This document shows, piece after piece, positions 32,174 through 39,238 of a stretch of DNA of 40,824 nucleotides (position 1 is the stretch's first letter; every line of letters begins with the position of its first letter). The notes under the pieces are model-generated. The model was not told where the DNA came from. It was given only the letters and a program-made list of their open reading frames with translations, and made no database searches. Location: positions 1 to 40,824 of IMG/VR virus record IMGVR_UViG_3300046692_000061; one strand, given 5' to 3'. The DNA is from a virus. The position numbers were made by a program, and so were the translations under genes.

Positions 32174-32533
32174 ATGGCCCTTACCGAACGTGAACGCGAT
32201 TACGAAATACTCATCCGCATCAATGAAGATGGCAGTCTGGGGGCGCACTTCCGTAGCATCACCGAGATTCTTCGTGATGGTGATGTCGTCAGCGCCGTCG
32301 AGAACCCGCCTGTTCCATTGGCGACTGCCATCGGTCAGGAGGGCGCTTCACTTGCCGACAAGCTCGGCAGTGTTGCCAGTGCTGCGCTGCTGCAGAATGA
32401 TTCACTTCAGCGAGATCTGATCGCGGCTGGACAGCAGATCGAGTCCCTCAACACTCAGCATCAAGAGGCGCAATCGGAGATCGCCCGATTGACAGCATTG
32501 CTTAATAATGAGGCGGCAACGTCACAGTCATGA
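32174..32533 (+). CDS. Small tailspike-associated protein
   Basis: A 119-residue protein, 3 bases after the spike stop. The first half is alpha/beta (EILIRINEDGSLGAHFRSIT); residues 80-115 form a coiled coil. It is probably a chaperone or assembly partner of the preceding spike, by position. No family recognised. Confidence 0.55.
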   Translation: MALTERERDYEILIRINEDGSLGAHFRSITEILRDGDVVSAVENPPVPLATAIGQEGASLADKLGSVASAALLQNDSLQRDLIAAGQQIESLNTQHQEAQSEIARLTALLNNEAATSQS

Positions 32534-32689
32534 ACTGGCGGAGAGCCATGAGCGTAGCGCGTCACAGAATAGAGCAGTGCCTGCTGTGACGCCCTGCATC
32601 TCGGATTGACGGCTGGTCATCTGATTTGAATGGGTCAGGGTATGAAGGTATGCTGCCGCCCTGAACCTGGTTACCAGCAAGAGCACCGC
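32534..32689 (+). other. Intergenic region upstream of the glycosyltransferase gene
   Basis: No gene seen. GCGTCACAG (32559-32567) and CTGTGACGC (32584-32592) form a perfect 9-bp inverted repeat with a 16-base loop; without a T-run it is a weak terminator or a regulator site. A sigma70-like promoter follows at 32626-32654. Confidence 0.5.
32626..32654 (+). promoter_or_regulatory. Candidate promoter of the glycosyltransferase gene
   Basis: TTGAAT (32626-32631) and TATGCT (32649-32654) are spaced 17 bp, 4 of 6 consensus matches each. The start would be about 30 bases before ATG 32690. With the terminator at 33572 this isolates the gene as a moron-type unit that could be expressed in the lysogen. 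Confidence 0.45.
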
Positions 32690-33547
32690 ATGACGGATAT
32701 ACAGCCAAAAAACAAACAGAAAATTGCCTGCTGCGCGATCATGAAAAATGAGTCCCCGTATATCCATGAATGGGTTGCTCATTACACCTCTCTTGGCTTC
32801 GATCAAATCTTTGTCTACGAAAACGACAGCTCTGATCGAACTGCAACGTTGCTTAAGACCCTCGATAAGTCAGGTTCACTAACCTTCACTCCCTGGCCGT
32901 CATTAGACAAGAAGTCCCCTCAGATAAGCGCTTATGAGGATGCGATTTCTCGTACCGATGCAGACTGGATGCTCTTCTGCGATGCAGACGAATTCTTGGT
33001 TCTCAATAAGCATGAGGACGTTCACCAGTTCATGGAGGGTTTCGGTGATGACGTGTCATCTGTCTGCCTTAACTGGAGAATCTTCGGATCGTCCGGCCAT
33101 GAGAAAAGGACCAAAGGCCTGGTGCTTGAAAGGTTCCAGCAGTGCTCGGAGCCTGATTTCCCCATCAATCGGCATGTAAAATCCTTCGTTCGGCCATCGG
33201 CCGTGAAAGAAATGCATATTCACGCCCCTGTTACCACCGGAAAGCAGGTTTATTCAGATGGGCAAGAATTCGTTTTCAGTACTGGTGAGCAGGGAATTTC
33301 GCCGGAGATCCGAACCGACGTCGCAGTGATAAACCACTACTTCACCAGAAGCAAAGAAGAGTGGGCAGTCAAGAAGCTACGAGGCAACGCAAACCGGTCG
33401 ATCGACGCACGCGACAAGTTTATTCGCTATCACGAAGGCCTGTTTGATAAGCACGACAGAAACGAGATCCACAATGACTTCGCGTTGAAGTATGTCCCAG
33501 CCATTAACGATCTGGTCCAGAAGTACCTTGCAGACCTCGGTCGATAG
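32690..33547 (+). CDS. Glycosyltransferase (GT2-like) moron
   Basis: A 285-residue cytosolic protein. N-terminal CCAIMKNESPYIHEWVAHY, then DQIFVYENDSSDRT and the DxD-type metal site DAD (residues 98-100) in WMLFCDADEFLV mark a GT-A fold glycosyltransferase of the GT2/GT92-like type. The frame extends to 32630 but the ATG at 32690 is preferred. Its own promoter and terminator and a more AT-rich look suggest a recent cargo gene. Possible role: altering O-antigen or capsule in lysogens, blocking superinfection (inference). Confidence 0.8.
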   Translation: MTDIQPKNKQKIACCAIMKNESPYIHEWVAHYTSLGFDQIFVYENDSSDRTATLLKTLDKSGSLTFTPWPSLDKKSPQISAYEDAISRTDADWMLFCDADEFLVLNKHEDVHQFMEGFGDDVSSVCLNWRIFGSSGHEKRTKGLVLERFQQCSEPDFPINRHVKSFVRPSAVKEMHIHAPVTTGKQVYSDGQEFVFSTGEQGISPEIRTDVAVINHYFTRSKEEWAVKKLRGNANRSIDARDKFIRYHEGLFDKHDRNEIHNDFALKYVPAINDLVQKYLADLGR

Positions 33548-33571
33548 ACTTCCGCAAAGAATTTAAAAACA

Positions 33572-33596
33572 AACCCGCCAAGTGCGGGTTTTTTTT
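33572..33596 (+). terminator. Terminator after the glycosyltransferase gene
   Basis: AACCCGC (33572-33578) pairs with GCGGGTT (33584-33590), followed by eight T residues. A strong intrinsic terminator, directly before the endolysin gene, so lysis transcription from the late promoter must pass it. Confidence 0.88.
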
Positions 33597-33613
33597 CGCC
33601 TGGAGAAAAGTGA

Positions 33614-34054
33614 ATGCACGCATCGCAGAAAGGCATCGACTTGATCAAGTCGTCCGAAGGGCTGCGCTTGACAGCGTATCCGGATCCAGCCACCGGCGGC
33701 GAACCATGGACGATCGGATATGGCACAACTCGCGGAGTGAAGCCTGGGATGAAGATCACCGCTGAACAAGCCGAGCAATACCTCAAGGCCGATGTTGCGC
33801 GTTTCGAGCCTGAGCTGGCCGCGCTGGTGAAGGTGCCTCTGAGCCAGAACCAGTGGGACGCGCTGATGAGCTTCGTCTACAACCTTGGATCGGCCAATCT
33901 CGCATCGTCGACGCTGCTGAAGCTGCTCAACGCTGGCGATTATGCCCGCGCCGCCGATCAGTTCCCGCGCTGGAACAAGGCGGCAGGCAAGGAATTGCCC
34001 GGGCTGACCAAGCGCCGCGCCGCCGAACAAGCATTGTTCCTGAGCAAAGCATGA
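33614..34054 (+). CDS. Endolysin, GH24 lysozyme
   Basis: A 146-residue muramidase without signal peptide. The T4-lysozyme type triad is Glu15 (SSEG), Asp24 (YPDP) and Thr33 (WTIGYG); the E-to-D spacing of 9 matches T4 lysozyme. Further family parts are NQWDALMSFVYNLG and FPRWNKAAGKELPGLTKRR in two segments. It cleaves peptidoglycan after holin opens the membrane. GGAG lies upstream of ATG. Overlaps the Rz gene by 4 bases. Confidence 0.92.
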   Translation: MHASQKGIDLIKSSEGLRLTAYPDPATGGEPWTIGYGTTRGVKPGMKITAEQAEQYLKADVARFEPELAALVKVPLSQNQWDALMSFVYNLGSANLASSTLLKLLNAGDYARAADQFPRWNKAAGKELPGLTKRRAAEQALFLSKA

Positions 34055-34554
34055 TCGCCGCCCTGAAGCTGGTCCCGGTCTGGGCGTGGGGCGTGGTCGC
34101 GCTGATCATCGCGCTGGCGCTAGGACTCGGCTACCAAACCCTGACGCTGGCTCACGTCCGCGCCGAATACTCTGATTACCGGGCTGACATCGAAAAGAAG
34201 GCTGCTGTAGCCAGCGAGAAAGCCCGAGAAATCGAACAGCAACGCCAACGCGACATTGACCAGGTGCGCAACGATGCAGCCGATCAAAAACAGAAAGATG
34301 ATGCTCTTGCTGCTCAGCAGCGTGCTGATGTTGACAGCCTGCGCGGGCAAACCAACAAGCTGCTTGCCGATCGCGCCGCCCTCAATTCCCGCCTTGCCAG
34401 CAGAGGCAAAACAATCGGAGACCTTGCCGATCTGCTCGCCCAGTTGCGATCAGAAGCTGATGGATATGCGGGCGAACTGGCGACAGCGCTTACAGCAAGT
34501 CGTAGGGCCGGATTTGCCTGTGAGCGCTCCTTCGACTCCATGACCAAGCAGTGA
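34051..34554 (+). CDS. Rz: Rz-like inner membrane spanin
   Basis: A 167-residue protein with an N-terminal transmembrane helix (residues 8-28, WAWGVVALIIALALGLGY) and a long periplasmic coiled coil (30-140). It bridges to the lipoprotein Rz1 and fuses inner and outer membranes at the end of lysis. The start overlaps the endolysin stop (ATGA); the longer frame from 33853 is a shadow. The Rz1 gene lies wholly inside it in another frame. Confidence 0.85.
   Translation: MIAALKLVPVWAWGVVALIIALALGLGYQTLTLAHVRAEYSDYRADIEKKAAVASEKAREIEQQRQRDIDQVRNDAADQKQKDDALAAQQRADVDSLRGQTNKLLADRAALNSRLASRGKTIGDLADLLAQLRSEADGYAGELATALTASRRAGFACERSFDSMTKQ
34274..34543 (+). CDS. Rz1: Rz1-like outer membrane spanin, embedded in Rz
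   Basis: An 89-residue lipoprotein read +1 relative to Rz and fully nested in it. Signal sequence 9-22 is followed by lipobox LTAC with lipidated Cys23; the mature part starts proline-rich (PIAPPSIPALP), as in Rz1. ATG 34274 has AGGTG 8 bases upstream. Nested Rz1 is the lambda arrangement. Confidence 0.82.
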   Translation: MQPIKNRKMMLLLLSSVLMLTACAGKPTSCLPIAPPSIPALPAEAKQSETLPICSPSCDQKLMDMRANWRQRLQQVVGPDLPVSAPSTP

Positions 34555-34585
34555 TGTCATCTGTCGGCGGTCATCCCATACAGTA

Positions 34586-34615
34586 TTGACCCAGCTCCTG
34601 CGTGTCTCGTTAACT
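34586..34615 (+). promoter_or_regulatory. Promoter of the UmuD'-like gene
   Basis: TTGACC (34586-34591, 5 of 6 to consensus) and TTAACT (34610-34615, 3 of 6) are spaced 18 bp. The -10 runs into the LexA box at 34614-34629, so LexA would cover the promoter. Confidence 0.5.
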
Positions 34616-34629
34616 GTACGCATATACAG
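34614..34629. promoter_or_regulatory. LexA (SOS) box of the UmuD'-like gene
   Basis: CTGTACGCATATACAG matches CTGT-N8-ACAG. It is 14 bases upstream of ATG 34644. This is the second SOS box of the element; the other is at 359-374. Confidence 0.82.
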
Positions 34630-34643
34630 TTGCGAGCTTCGCC

Positions 34644-34982
34644 ATGCTTTTCGATCAACAGAAAATCTCTCTCGACCAGCTACTCAACATCCGCGCTCCT
34701 GGCACCTACCTAATAAAGGTGGAAGGCGACAGCATGCAGGGTGCCGGAATCTTTTCCGGCGACATCCTGATCGTGGATAAGGGCATGGAGCCTTCCGCCG
34801 GCAGAGTCGTGATTGCCCTGGTCAACCGCGATCCGCTGGTGAAATACCTGTCGTTCGTCGACGGAATGCCGGTGCTCACATCAGCGAATTCCAAATACCC
34901 GGCGCGCTACATCCTTGAGAACGATGAATTCGAGGTATGGGGCGTGGTCACCTACAGTATCCGGGACCACGACAGGAATTGA
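34644..34982 (+). CDS. UmuD'-like S24 protein lacking the cleavage segment
   Basis: A 112-residue protein. It aligns with E. coli UmuD from about residue 37 on (QKISLDQLL to QRIDLNQLL), keeps Ser30 (GDSM) and Lys67 (LVKYL) with the same 37-residue spacing as UmuD Ser60/Lys97, and ends GVVTYSI like UmuD GVVIHVV. The first 36 residues of UmuD, with the Cys24-Gly25 cleavage site, are absent, so it resembles processed UmuD', as phage P1 HumD does. It may partner host UmuC or modulate SOS mutagenesis. No umuC is in the window. Confidence 0.8.
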   Translation: MLFDQQKISLDQLLNIRAPGTYLIKVEGDSMQGAGIFSGDILIVDKGMEPSAGRVVIALVNRDPLVKYLSFVDGMPVLTSANSKYPARYILENDEFEVWGVVTYSIRDHDRN

Positions 34983-34984
34983 GC

Positions 34985-35248
34985 ATGGACGTCAAAGAGC
35001 GAGAATTGAAGATCTGGCACGACCTGCTCGAGCACGAGGCGCGGCGAGAGTGTGCGATCGATCATTGGGCAGGTGAACTGGCCGGGCACGCGATGGCACT
35101 GGGCAGGCTCGGAATCATCGACGAGGAAGAGCTTCGGGAAATGCTGGAGCTTGCCGACGCTGCCTACAGCCATGTCGCCGAGGAGTTGCTGACCCGGGAG
35201 TGGCTGCAGGTGAAGGCGGCGAAGAAATTGGAAAAAGGGGAAGGGTGA
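34985..35248 (+). CDS. Small helical protein in the SOS unit
   Basis: An 87-residue, acidic, all-helical protein (WHDLLEHEARRECAIDHWAG; DEEELREMLELADAAYSHVA), not recognised. It starts 3 bases after the UmuD'-like stop and is probably cotranscribed, so SOS-induced. It is the last gene before the attachment region. Confidence 0.6.
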   Translation: MDVKERELKIWHDLLEHEARRECAIDHWAGELAGHAMALGRLGIIDEEELREMLELADAAYSHVAEELLTREWLQVKAAKKLEKGEG

Positions 35249-35436
35249 ACGTCGGCAGGACGCCGGGAATGGCGCACGCGAGCGCGTGCATATAAAGAGA
35301 GGGAAATTCATGTCCGTGTACAAAACGTGAGTCACGCTGATTGCCAGCGTGTACAATGCGGCCCTTCTTGAGACAGCGTAACCGGTTGCGGGCGGCGTAT
35401 ACTGTTGATAGATAAAGCTTTTCAGTTGGTTAGGAT
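35249..35436. other. Phage arm of the attachment region
   Basis: No gene seen. It contains GCACGCG-AG-CGCGTGC (35274-35289), two copies of CGTGTACAA (35315-35323 and 35348-35356, 33 bp apart) and the inverted repeat CACGCTG-ATTGC-CAGCGTG (35333-35351). Direct repeats next to an att core are typical of integrase arm and Xis sites. Confidence 0.5.
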
Positions 35437-35491
35437 GATTTAGGTTCCAGCGCCGCAAGGTGTGAGAGTTCGAGTCTCTCCGTCCGCACCA
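35437..35491 (+). other. Attachment core (attP), 3' part of tRNA-Leu(UAG)
   Basis: These 55 bases equal the anticodon loop to CCA end of a tRNA-Leu: TTTAGGT loop with TAG anticodon, variable arm, GAGAGTTCGAGTCTCTC T-arm, and CCGCACCA end. The 5' half of a tRNA is missing; upstream sequence does not fit a D-arm. The integrase ends 9 bases away. Integration would restore an intact host tRNA. Position between late genes and int makes it attP, or the shared att of tandem prophages. Confidence 0.82.
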
Positions 35492-35500
35492 TTATATATA

Positions 35501-36610
35501 TCAAGGGCTTACGAGCTTTAGCGCTACCTTCCCTTGAGACACTGGAACATCAGCGTGAACTGAGCGTGAACTCGGCTTTTCACGCAACCCGTCCAGAACC
35601 CCGACTGCATCCCTCACCCGAGCCGGCGCCAGATGCGCATATCGCTCGGTCATGGTGATCGTCGAGTGCCCCAGCAAATCCCGAACTTCTGCCAGCGCAA
35701 CCCCCGCGCTGATCAAATGTGCCGCGCACGTATGACGCAGATCGTGAATCACGAAATCGTTGATCCCCGCCCGTTCGCACGCCGCCTCGAATCCCTTCCT
35801 TATGCATGCCACTCGTTCGCCACTGCTTCGGGCGAATACCCAGGGTGACGCCGGGCAAGCTTCAGCCCGATACGCCATCCGTCCCTTCAGCGCATCCAGC
35901 GCGCCCTCATTCAGTGGAATGCTTCGCCGCTTCCCTGCCTTCGTGTGTTTCCCTTCCAGATGAATCAGCTTGTTGACCAGATCCACCCGGCGCCATTCCA
36001 GCCCCAGCATTTCCTCCTTCCTGCACCCGGTGTTGACCGCCAGGTGGATGAAGTCATCGAGCAGGGCGCCGTTGCGTTGTTTTCGCGCGGTTCGGCAGAG
36101 TGATTCCACTTCGGCGCGCGTCAGCCAGCGCACCCGGCCTTCGGGCTCTTTCAATGTCCGACCCTTCACCGCGTTGGGCAGGCCCCATTCCAGTTCGGTG
36201 TTGCACCAGTTGATCGCCGCCGACAGCGCCGCGAGCTCCCGATTGACCGTCGCAGGTGAAGCCCCCGCATCGATCCGACTGGCGGTGTATGCCCGAATCT
36301 CCTTTGCGCCTATGTCATTCATCACCGAACCGGTAAAATAGGCGCGCAACGCTTTCACTCTGTGGGTTGTGGTTTCGTAACTGCGCTGGTGCTGGCTGGC
36401 GTGGCGCAAATATGGAAGCATGACCTCGTTGAACGACCGGGGCGGATTCACGCCCCATTCCTTTTCCTTCCAGGCATCCGCCCGGGCCTGCTGCTCTATT
36501 GCCTTTGCCGCCGCGAAGTCGGCAGTGCCAGAAGAGCGTCTAACTCGTTTTCCATCTGCTTGTTTGACGAAGATCCACCAATACGGGGAGTCTTCTCTTT
36601 TGTAGGGCAT
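35501..36610 (-). CDS. int: Tyrosine integrase
   Basis: A 369-residue site-specific recombinase. Arm-binding and SAM-like core domain at 55-155; catalytic domain with Arg197 (TGCRKEE), Lys224 (HTKAGK), His289/Arg292 (HDLRHT), His315 (LLGHSTITM) and nucleophile Tyr324 (TERYAH). Catalyses phage integration and excision at the tRNA-Leu att site next to it. The start lies inside the upstream excisionase-like gene (115-base overlap). Confidence 0.94.
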   Translation of the reverse strand: MPYKREDSPYWWIFVKQADGKRVRRSSGTADFAAAKAIEQQARADAWKEKEWGVNPPRSFNEVMLPYLRHASQHQRSYETTTHRVKALRAYFTGSVMNDIGAKEIRAYTASRIDAGASPATVNRELAALSAAINWCNTELEWGLPNAVKGRTLKEPEGRVRWLTRAEVESLCRTARKQRNGALLDDFIHLAVNTGCRKEEMLGLEWRRVDLVNKLIHLEGKHTKAGKRRSIPLNEGALDALKGRMAYRAEACPASPWVFARSSGERVACIRKGFEAACERAGINDFVIHDLRHTCAAHLISAGVALAEVRDLLGHSTITMTERYAHLAPARVRDAVGVLDGLREKPSSRSVHADVPVSQGKVALKLVSP

Positions 36611-36816
36611 ATCGGTTCCTCCGATACGCCGCCCGCGCCGTGGATACTAGCAGTGGCGGCATCGTCGATCATCTTTTGCAATTGTTCGCGGTGGATGCGC
36701 ACGCCTCGTTTCAGCATGCGAACGGTGGGGATGATGTGGTCTTGAGCCATGCGATAGGCCGTCGCCCGGCTCACGCCAAGCATTCCTGCCGCCTGCTCAA
36801 CTGAAATCAAGGACAT
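36496..36816 (-). CDS. Excisionase-like HTH protein
   Basis: A 106-residue protein starting at the ATG preceded by GGAGG; a longer frame to 36879 is less likely. Residues 3-55 are a MerR-type winged HTH (ISVEQAAGMLGVSRATAYRM; IPTVRMLKRGVRIHREQLQK), as in phage excisionases/AlpA-like proteins. The polar C-terminal 45 residues overlap the integrase start. Likely directs excision, or regulates int. Confidence 0.75.
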   Translation of the reverse strand: MSLISVEQAAGMLGVSRATAYRMAQDHIIPTVRMLKRGVRIHREQLQKMIDDAATASIHGAGGVSEEPICPTKEKTPRIGGSSSNKQMENELDALLALPTSRRQRQ

Positions 36817-36835
36817 GGCTACCTCCGTCCGGGGT

Positions 36836-37222
36836 CTATGCGGGGTTGAGTGGTGGAAACCATTCGGTCTCGTATTCAAGCTGAGTTACGCGGCGCGGCT
36901 CCACATGCGGCATTGCCTGCCTGAAGTTGTGAATCGCGCCGGGGCCGCCCTTGAAGTCTTTTGCCTCGGAGACAAACGCCCCTTTGTAAATTCTCACCAG
37001 GTGGTCGGCAGCCTTTTCGTATTCTTCCTCGCGATACCAGGCCTCAACGGTGATCCCTCCGTCGACGAGCCACACCGTTCGCCGCGGCTGCTGCTCTGCG
37101 GCCTCAATCTTGTCGTGCAGCTGTTGTCGCGCGTAGCGCATCTGGTCGAGGGTAAGTTGGCCGACCCATTCGTCCGTGCCAATGCTCATGACGTGCCCGT
37201 AGGCGCACTTTATTTCAGGCAT
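36836..37222 (-). CDS. Hypothetical early protein
   Basis: A 128-residue soluble protein, not recognised. GGGAG lies upstream of the ATG. N-terminal CAYGHVMSIGTDEWVGQLTL and a central helix with RRTVWLVDGGITVEAWYREE are notable; this combination recurs in small Pseudomonas phage proteins as far as I recall. Part of the leftward operon ahead of the excisionase-like gene. Confidence 0.6.
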   Translation of the reverse strand: MPEIKCAYGHVMSIGTDEWVGQLTLDQMRYARQQLHDKIEAAEQQPRRTVWLVDGGITVEAWYREEEYEKAADHLVRIYKGAFVSEAKDFKGGPGAIHNFRQAMPHVEPRRVTQLEYETEWFPPLNPA

Positions 37223-37276
37223 GCGTATCTCCCGCCCGCCGTACAGCGGCAGGCATGTGGATGGATGGGGAAGGGG

Positions 37277-37465
37277 TTATGGGTACTGGCGTTTGATGCG
37301 GTCGGCGATGCCTTCCAGCTTTTCGGCCATGTAGCCCATGTCGTTGTTGTCGCGGCGCGAGACGACGCCGGCCCGCTGGACGTTGCGCCCGGCGAGCAGC
37401 CAGGCCGCTAGAAGGGTCAGCGCCGCTTCGAGGCGGCGACGCAGGAAGCCGGTGCGCGGGATCAT
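37277..37465 (-). CDS. Small membrane-anchored protein
   Basis: A 62-residue protein with a hydrophobic segment at about 14-26 (ALTLLAAWLLAG) flanked by basic residues, then a charged helix. ATGA overlap with the upstream gene stop. Function unknown; inner membrane location likely. Confidence 0.5.
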   Translation of the reverse strand: MIPRTGFLRRRLEAALTLLAAWLLAGRNVQRAGVVSRRDNNDMGYMAEKLEGIADRIKRQYP

Positions 37466-37836
37466 AGAAGGTCGGCTCCTGCTTCCAGCAGCGCGTCCCG
37501 ATCCGCCCGAACCCGGTCGAGTTCAGTCTTGAGCTCGTTGCGCTCCCTGATCAGACATTTGATCGCGGTGGAGATGTTCGCGTGGCCGAGGGTGAGGGTG
37601 ATTGCCTGCGCCTCGTCGAAAAGACGGACCTTCTGTTCTCGTTCTTCAGCTGCCCGGGCGGCCAGCTCCTTCGCCCGGATATTGAGACAGCGCTTGCAGG
37701 TCACGTAACGCCAGTCGCCCGTAAGCTGCTCGTCTTCCATGCTTCCTTCGGTGCCACAGTAGACGTGCTCGGGCGGATCCTGATCCGCCTCGGTCCCGCC
37801 ATCCCAGGGGTACATGTGAACCGCGCGCTTACTCAC
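37462..37836 (-). CDS. Hypothetical protein with Cys pairs and coiled coil
   Basis: A 124-residue protein, GTG start (GTGA overlap with the preceding stop). Cys27 (VYCGTEG), Cys47 and Cys50 (VTCKRC) may form a zinc site; residues 55-120 are helical with a coiled coil near the end (RNELKTELDRVRADRDAL). Not recognised. Leftward-operon early gene, candidate host-takeover or counter-defence factor by location only. Confidence 0.55.
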   Translation of the reverse strand: MSKRAVHMYPWDGGTEADQDPPEHVYCGTEGSMEDEQLTGDWRYVTCKRCLNIRAKELAARAAEEREQKVRLFDEAQAITLTLGHANISTAIKCLIRERNELKTELDRVRADRDALLEAGADLL

Positions 37837-38393
37837 AGCGGCGCCTGTTGGCTGACGTACTCCGGCGGAACAGGAAGCGGCATCCAGTGTGTTGGCTCGT
37901 ATTCGTCGCTTGCGTCCCCGTCAAAAGCATCCCATTTGCCATCTGCGAAGAAATGCCCGTAGCAGGCTGACCACATCCAGCCGTCGGTGCTCGATCCGCG
38001 CTCAGCGATGACGATGAGGTCGTCAGCGGTGCGAATCCACACAGGGGTGTCCAGCTCTGGAAGCTGGTCTGCGCATACGATCCAAGCATTTGCCGGGTCG
38101 CATCCGGCATTGATCATCACCCTTGGCAAAGCCGCCCGGAACTGATTGAGGTACTGGTCAGTGGTCGAACCCCAGCTGTTGAGCAGACACTCGTCAGAAT
38201 GCTCGAAGCCCTCGTCGTCAGGATCGCCCGATGGCTTTCCTGGCACTGTGAAAAACTGCCGCTCGACCGCATGGAGCAGGTCTGAATGCCGCTTACAGTT
38301 CTCGACGTTGGCTAGCAGCGTCGAAAGGGAATGGTTGCTGCTCAGGCCGAACAGATTGAAGAGCGGGGCAAGTTCAGGGTTATGTTGAGGCAT
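37833..38393 (-). CDS. DUF551-containing hypothetical protein
   Basis: A 186-residue protein starting at ATG 38393 with GAGGA upstream; the frame extends to 38597 inside the neighbouring gene and is rejected there. The C-terminal part (TPVWIRTADDLIVIAERG; WDAFDG; PTHWMPLPVPPE) matches DUF551, a small domain common in phage early genes of unknown function. The N-terminal half is helical and unassigned. Confidence 0.68.
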   Translation of the reverse strand: MPQHNPELAPLFNLFGLSSNHSLSTLLANVENCKRHSDLLHAVERQFFTVPGKPSGDPDDEGFEHSDECLLNSWGSTTDQYLNQFRAALPRVMINAGCDPANAWIVCADQLPELDTPVWIRTADDLIVIAERGSSTDGWMWSACYGHFFADGKWDAFDGDASDEYEPTHWMPLPVPPEYVSQQAPL

Positions 38394-38458
38394 GACTTCG
38401 TCCTCGCCGCATACGCAGCAGGCAATAGGGATAGGGTGGGGCCGAACGGGCGGCGGGG

Positions 38459-39238
38459 TTATTGCGGGGCGACTGGGTGCGTTGCGTTCCACTGCTCGAA
38501 GGCTTTTTGAGTCGTGGCCGCAGTAATCGTCTCGTCGCAGGTGTGACAGAAGGCCTTGCCGCCGCACGCACCGACATCGCGATGCCCGAGCTTGCATGGG
38601 TTCATATGCCAGTCTTCGTCGCTCAACGCCACATCGAGTTGCGGATATTCCGGCCGCTCTGGCGGGTAGGCATCTGCCGTCATTGCCTGGTCAATGGCAG
38701 CGCGCAGGTTCTCGTCGTAGTTCTCTCCGATCACGCGCTCATGCGGTTTGTCCATCCAGCGCCCGAAGATCTCAACGCAGGACGTATAGTCGCCGGTATC
38801 GCCAAGCGCGCTGCTGTGATGACGCACGTCCCAGAAGTTCGCCTCCAGCGAGTCCAGCCGCTCCTTGTCCTTTTTCAGGTCGTCAACAAGCTGATCCGCC
38901 ACGTTCAAGCGCTGCTGGAGTGCGGCGTTCTCGGCCTGGAAACGGGTGACGTACCCGCCAAGGTCTATTTCAGAATCACAGGCAGGACAGCACCCGTCGT
39001 TTGACTCCATAGCCTCAAGAGCAAACTCGCTTCGGCATGCCCAGCACTGGATTATGCCAACCTCCCCGCCAGCAGACGGCACAGGGGCTGCGGCGGTGAG
39101 CAGCCGATCAACGAACAGGTCAAACTCTTCGGCGGTGAACAGATAGCCGTCGCCATTTTCTGCTGGCTGACCTTCTTCAAAAGCCATTTGGTGAATCTGA
39201 TCCGGCTCAACCGGCACCAATTTCCATTCCTGATTCAT
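38459..39238 (-). CDS. Hypothetical protein with zinc-ribbon motifs
   Basis: A 259-residue protein. First Cys set at about 65-87 (CWACRSEFA, then CCPACDSE) and a second near the C-terminus (CKLGHRDVGACG, FCHTCDE) each look like zinc ribbons of the Lar type; a coiled coil lies at 98-135 (ENAALQQRLNVADQLVDDLK). AAAGG precedes ATG, which overlaps the next upstream gene stop. Lar-type restriction alleviation is a possibility for the C-terminal ribbon, not established. Confidence 0.58.
   Translation of the reverse strand: MNQEWKLVPVEPDQIHQMAFEEGQPAENGDGYLFTAEEFDLFVDRLLTAAAPVPSAGGEVGIIQCWACRSEFALEAMESNDGCCPACDSEIDLGGYVTRFQAENAALQQRLNVADQLVDDLKKDKERLDSLEANFWDVRHHSSALGDTGDYTSCVEIFGRWMDKPHERVIGENYDENLRAAIDQAMTADAYPPERPEYPQLDVALSDEDWHMNPCKLGHRDVGACGGKAFCHTCDETITAATTQKAFEQWNATHPVAPQ

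Noticed and set aside
35437-35491. Functional tRNA gene
   Set aside because: Only the anticodon-loop-to-CCA part is present; no acceptor 5' strand or D-arm upstream. It is an attachment copy.
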